DNA of 10,015 nucleotides from an uncultured Prevotella sp. GTDB taxonomy: Bacteria > Bacteroidota > Bacteroidia > Bacteroidales > Bacteroidaceae. The first letter of the stretch is position 1. Each line of letters begins with the position of its first letter. Positions 6,932 to 10,015 of the stretch are shown piece by piece. Position numbers and translations under genes: made by a program. Where the stretch lies: the NCBI GenBank assembly GCA_934183355.1, contig CAKPST010000063.1, forward strand, positions 1-10,015, written 5' to 3'. The notes below the pieces were generated by a model, which saw only the letters and a program-made list of their open reading frames with translations, was not told the DNA's origin and did not search any database.

Positions 6932-8173
6932 TTAGTTGTTTTTTACTATTGTTTTAATAGGATTCTTTGCATTATCCACAAACGTTTCAATCTGTCTAAT
7001 CCATTCGTTCTTGTCTGCCGTGCCACTCTTGCACCAAGAGGCACCAAACCAATAGGTGAACTGTTCACCGCTACTCAATCCCTTTTTCATACCCACGGCA
7101 TTTCCTACTATTCCTTGCTTCTTATGCCAAGCATCATTGATGAGGCGTGTCTTGTCGATGCCTTCGGGATAGACTGTAGCCACATAAATCTGGAAGTTGT
7201 GACGTTCGGGAGAGTCAGTTGGGTCGCAATATGCTACATAATTCTTTGACATTGAAAGGTCTATAGAGTTTTGTGAATGTAACACTACACCACTACAAAC
7301 TGTCATTGGACGCTTAAAACCATCATACCAAACTGTCATTTTGTTGAAATGTGAGCCTTTGTCGAGAGTTATAATACGATGTTCTACCACCTTCTGACCA
7401 TCAATAGTGACCTCAGGATATTCAAGTTGGAATGTGAGACGCAGCGGTCCATTGTCAAGTACCTTATAGTCCTTAAATGCCCACGGCATTACGATACTGT
7501 CGCCAAGCATCACAGCAGGTGTGCCACAGCCTAAACTTGGGCCAACGCTGTAGCAATCAAGTCCGCGTCCATGGTCTATATGAAACGATTTACGGTCGAA
7601 TGCCGCATTAGCTTCATCATTCTGTCCCTTTCTACGTAGTTCATCGCGTTCTTCACATGCTTCACGATGAAGCTGATAGCGATAGCGAATGTCAAGCTGG
7701 TCAGTAGACTTCATCCATACATCGAAGCCAAATGCCTTCTCGCCACTACGCTGCAAGGCTGGTCCATAAGCACGATAAGCACAGATGTCGTTCTCCCAAG
7801 TGAAGTCGTCGGCTCGCCAATGCGAGAAATAACCGTCTACATAACTACGCATAGCTATTGGCATACCTTGCTCAACAACAAGTTGGGCCTCACCATGGGG
7901 GCGTACAGCCACCTCGACAAGCAATTTGCCATCGTGTGTCAGCTGATAAGGCACCTGCTGATTGAACAAGTCCTTGACGACCAACAGACTCCCCGACTCC
8001 AAATTGAGCGACTGCCACACCGTATGGGCATCAAACTCCACAACCTCAAGACGCTGAACGTCGGAAGGATTGGTTGCTGATAGAACCACTTTGGTTGAAG
8101 CTAAGGCATTTGTTGACGGTATAAAGGCTGAAAATGTAAGTAGAAGTGACGATAATATATTGGAAATTTTCAT
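6932..8173 (-). CDS. Exported DUF4861-family protein of unestablished function
   Basis: I recognise this as a DUF4861-type protein, a family common in Bacteroidetes glycan-use loci, often with pectin-related genes. No biochemical activity is known to me for it. The chosen start (ATG at 8171-8173) gives 413 residues with a clear signal peptide: K2, hydrophobic core about 5-19, probable cut after N-A-L-A (22-25). The ATG at 8206 would add 11 residues but lies inside a terminator hairpin, so I reject it. The mature protein appears beta-rich, with the recognisable stretches YFSHWRADDFTWEND (115-129), YRAYGPAL (133-140), FDVWMKSTDQLDIRYRYQLH (150-169) and HGRGLDCYSVGPSLGCG (201-217). The Asp, His and Glu residues in these motifs would suit a glycan-binding or catalytic site, but that is inference. 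It follows the GH2 gene on the same strand. Its sampled GC content is somewhat lower than that of the GH2 gene. The family call is from memory of the motifs. Confidence 0.88.
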   Translation of the reverse strand: MKISNILSSLLLTFSAFIPSTNALASTKVVLSATNPSDVQRLEVVEFDAHTVWQSLNLESGSLLVVKDLFNQQVPYQLTHDGKLLVEVAVRPHGEAQLVVEQGMPIAMRSYVDGYFSHWRADDFTWENDICAYRAYGPALQRSGEKAFGFDVWMKSTDQLDIRYRYQLHREACEERDELRRKGQNDEANAAFDRKSFHIDHGRGLDCYSVGPSLGCGTPAVMLGDSIVMPWAFKDYKVLDNGPLRLTFQLEYPEVTIDGQKVVEHRIITLDKGSHFNKMTVWYDGFKRPMTVCSGVVLHSQNSIDLSMSKNYVAYCDPTDSPERHNFQIYVATVYPEGIDKTRLINDAWHKKQGIVGNAVGMKKGLSSGEQFTYWFGASWCKSGTADKNEWIRQIETFVDNAKNPIKTIVKNN

Positions 8174-8189
8174 AGATGTAGTGAATTTT

Positions 8190-8222
8190 AAAAAAGCCCC
8201 ACCCACACAGGGGTAGGGCTTT
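8190..8222 (-). terminator. Intrinsic terminator downstream of the GH2 gene
   Basis: Read on the minus strand, AAAGCCC-T-ACCC pairs with GGGT-G-GGGCTTT around the six-base loop CTGTGT, with T's running on after the stem (A-run at 8190-8195 on the plus strand). In minus-strand RNA the central T/G position forms a U-G wobble, so the stem is a continuous 12 pairs. In plus-strand RNA the same position is a C/A mismatch. The element is therefore oriented for the minus strand. It starts 14 bases after the GH2 stop codon, and its tail lies only about 16 bases upstream of the DUF4861 start codon. Confidence 0.85.
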
Positions 8223-8236
8223 ATTGGGGTTATTGA

Positions 8237-10015
8237 TTACTTCACGCCCAGCGGTGTGAGGCGGAAGCTGAATGTCATGTCTTGATAAGGCAGGCGATGC
8301 TGCTTCAGCGGCCATGCGCCCCAACTGTTCTCGCCACCCACGCCAAAGTGGGCAAGGTTGATGCTGAGCTCGGTGTACTTGCTCTTGGCTACCTCGGGCG
8401 AATGGCGCTGTGCCTTCTTGTTGCCCTCGTCGAGATCGCTGATGTTATAGTGCAGCGCACAGGCATCGAAGTAGTTGTTGAGTGCCGATACGCAGAAGCC
8501 TAAGCCGTTGGCTGTGGTCTGCTTCCACCAGCGAATGTCGCTCTTTGTTCCTGTCTCCTGCGGACGGATGTAGGGGAAGAACTGCTGGTCGGCGGTCTGC
8601 TTGTAGATGCCAATGTTCTGGCTTGCCTTGCGGTCGATATAGTTCTCTATAGGTCCACGACCGTAGAACTCGCTGTTGTCCATGTTGTAGTCGAGATCCA
8701 TAACCATTCCGAAACGCATCAAATCGCTCACCTTAGCATCAGGTGTGGTCTTCAGTTGCTGCTGAACTGTCATTGCACCCTCGCCATCGATGTCGTATGT
8801 GATGGTGAGTGTAGCCTTCACATCGGGCATATCGTAGACTGCAACAACGCGAGCACCAACTTTGCCCACCTTCTCACCAGTGATAGAGGTGAGGTTCATG
8901 GTCGGGTTGCGCCAAGCCTTGAATTTGTTCTGTAGGTTGGCACCCATATCATTGTCGGTTACAGCACGCCAGAAGTTAGGACGCAATGTACCACCCTCGG
9001 GCAGCAAGTTCTTGCCGGCTACGTTGTAAGTCTTCAGCAAACCGGTGGTCTTGTCGAACACGATGCTCAGCTGATTCTTAACGTCCATGCTGATTACGCC
9101 ATCCTTCTTGTTGTCGGTCAGCTTCAACTTAGCCTTCTGAGTGGGCTGCTGAATGGTTGCGGGCTTAGCCTCACGCACTGTGAGCTGGCGGTAAGCCACC
9201 ACTTGACCCTTCTCCATAAGAGGCTCAGCATTCTTCAGGCGGAACTCGATGTTGAGCATCACGTCGCCCTTGGCAGGAACATTGTAAGGCAATGTCATCG
9301 TTATCTTCTGCTGAGGCTGCACGTCGAGCTGTTCTACAGTTCCGTTCTGCACAGCCTTACCGTCGTTCATCAGAATCCATACGAGCTCGTAGTTGCTCAG
9401 ATCGCGGAAGAAATACTCGTTGTAAACCGATATTCTGCCCTTTGCAAGGTCAACAGCCTCAGCCCAGATGTTTTGGTGAACGTAAGCAATCTCGTATGCA
9501 TGAGGGTTGAGCTGACGGTCGGGAGCTATGACACCATTGCAGTTGAAGTTGTTGTCCGAAGCGTCTTTCTTGTTGTAGTCGCCACCGTATGTATAGTTTG
9601 GCGACATGTTGCCATTGCCCGGCTCGTACTTGGCAGAGATAGCCTCGTAGTCGGCGAGAGTGCGCGATGCCTTGAAGTCGGGTGTGCGATGCAGAGCCTG
9701 GTCGACGAAGTCCCAGATGTATCCACCTTGATACTTAGGATACTTGCGTATAAGGTCCCAATACTCGAGGAATCCACCGCTTGAGTTGCCCATGGTGTGG
9801 TTGTACTCACACTGTATGAGTGGGCGCTTGTTGGCATCGTTCTTTGCATACTTCTCGCTTCCGTCATGCGACATATACATTGGACAGTATATGTCTGAGT
9901 CGTCGCCATGTCCCCAAAGTCCACGCTCGTACTGCACGGGGCGGCTCTTGTCCTGACTCTTAATCCAGTTGTAAGCGTCAACGAAGTTCTGGCTGTTGTC
10001 GGTCTCGTTGCCCAA
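8237..10015 (-). CDS. GH2 beta-galactosidase-type glycoside hydrolase, C-terminal part (N-terminus outside window)
   Basis: This retaining exo-acting enzyme of the LacZ-like GH2 type probably releases terminal beta-galactose from oligo- or polysaccharide. The frame is open at the window edge, where the first codon is TTG within LGNET, so it is not a start. The visible 592 residues are roughly the last 55-60% of a protein of about 1000-1050. The acid/base Glu is the fourth visible residue (LGNET, matching LacZ Glu461). The nucleophile is Glu70 in IQCEYNHTMGNSSGG (codon 9806-9808, matching LacZ Glu537). GGYIWDFVDQALHR (97-110) matches the LacZ segment with Trp568. A linking beta-domain follows, then from about residue 315 the C-terminal beta-galactosidase small-chain domain (FDKTTGLLK, LRPNFWRAVTDNDMG, FYGRGPIENY). 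GVGGENSWGAWP near the end matches the LacZ Trp999 region. An intrinsic terminator follows its stop codon. Signal peptide and location cannot be judged. Other GH2 specificities are possible, but the small-chain domain favours galactosidase. Confidence 0.93.
   Translation of the reverse strand: MGNETDNSQNFVDAYNWIKSQDKSRPVQYERGLWGHGDDSDIYCPMYMSHDGSEKYAKNDANKRPLIQCEYNHTMGNSSGGFLEYWDLIRKYPKYQGGYIWDFVDQALHRTPDFKASRTLADYEAISAKYEPGNGNMSPNYTYGGDYNKKDASDNNFNCNGVIAPDRQLNPHAYEIAYVHQNIWAEAVDLAKGRISVYNEYFFRDLSNYELVWILMNDGKAVQNGTVEQLDVQPQQKITMTLPYNVPAKGDVMLNIEFRLKNAEPLMEKGQVVAYRQLTVREAKPATIQQPTQKAKLKLTDNKKDGVISMDVKNQLSIVFDKTTGLLKTYNVAGKNLLPEGGTLRPNFWRAVTDNDMGANLQNKFKAWRNPTMNLTSITGEKVGKVGARVVAVYDMPDVKATLTITYDIDGEGAMTVQQQLKTTPDAKVSDLMRFGMVMDLDYNMDNSEFYGRGPIENYIDRKASQNIGIYKQTADQQFFPYIRPQETGTKSDIRWWKQTTANGLGFCVSALNNYFDACALHYNISDLDEGNKKAQRHSPEVAKSKYTELSINLAHFGVGGENSWGAWPLKQHRLPYQDMTFSFRLTPLGVK

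Noticed and set aside
8174..8206. Upstream ATG at 8204-8206 as start of the DUF4861 gene
   Set aside because: It would start inside the terminator hairpin and put 11 residues ahead of a normal signal peptide. The ATG at 8171-8173 gives a standard signal sequence.
9203..9784. Plus-strand open frame (193 codons) opposite the GH2 gene
   Set aside because: It overlaps the conserved GH2 coding region fully, resembles no known protein, and is best explained as an antisense shadow.

Overview
The window looks like chromosomal DNA of a Bacteroidota member, most likely in the Prevotella/Segatella group. This rests on the protein types (a Bacteroidetes-style FGGY kinase, a transketolase with an SDG cofactor motif, a DUF4861 protein, a large GH2 enzyme), on A-rich gene leaders without a clear Shine-Dalgarno sequence, and on moderate GC content. 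The genus is inferred from general resemblance, not from a marker gene. The whole window is about carbohydrate breakdown, and it is densely coding: no stretch over 130 bases lacks a gene.

Left part (1-6868, plus strand): four co-directional genes that read as an L-arabinose operon. They are the C-terminal three quarters of L-arabinose isomerase (araA, cut by the window edge), an FGGY pentulose kinase in the araB position, a full transketolase (tkt), and a secreted GH51 alpha-L-arabinofuranosidase. Kinase, transketolase and GH51 are separated by only 11 bases each. araA and the kinase are separated by 126 bases that hold a striking long hairpin built from 7-base units. The proposed flow is: GH51 releases arabinose from arabinan, arabinoxylan or arabinogalactan side chains in the periplasm; AraA makes L-ribulose; the kinase makes L-ribulose 5-phosphate; a 4-epimerase not in this window makes D-xylulose 5-phosphate; transketolase feeds this into the non-oxidative pentose phosphate pathway.

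Middle (6869-6931): a short convergent intergenic region occupied by a strong inverted repeat, probably a two-way terminator.

Right part (6932-10015, minus strand): an exported DUF4861 protein of unestablished function lies downstream of a GH2 beta-galactosidase-type enzyme whose N-terminal part is outside the window. A good intrinsic terminator lies between them and nearly abuts the DUF4861 start codon. That leaves almost no room for a separate promoter, so expression of this gene probably depends on readthrough. These two genes look like part of a second glycan-degradation cluster converging on the arabinose operon.

I see no tRNA, rRNA, CRISPR array, insertion sequence, phage gene or defence gene. 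Nothing here amounts to a clearly new biological system. The most interesting items are the heptad hairpin inside the operon, the terminator/start arrangement upstream of the DUF4861 gene, and the DUF4861 protein itself.
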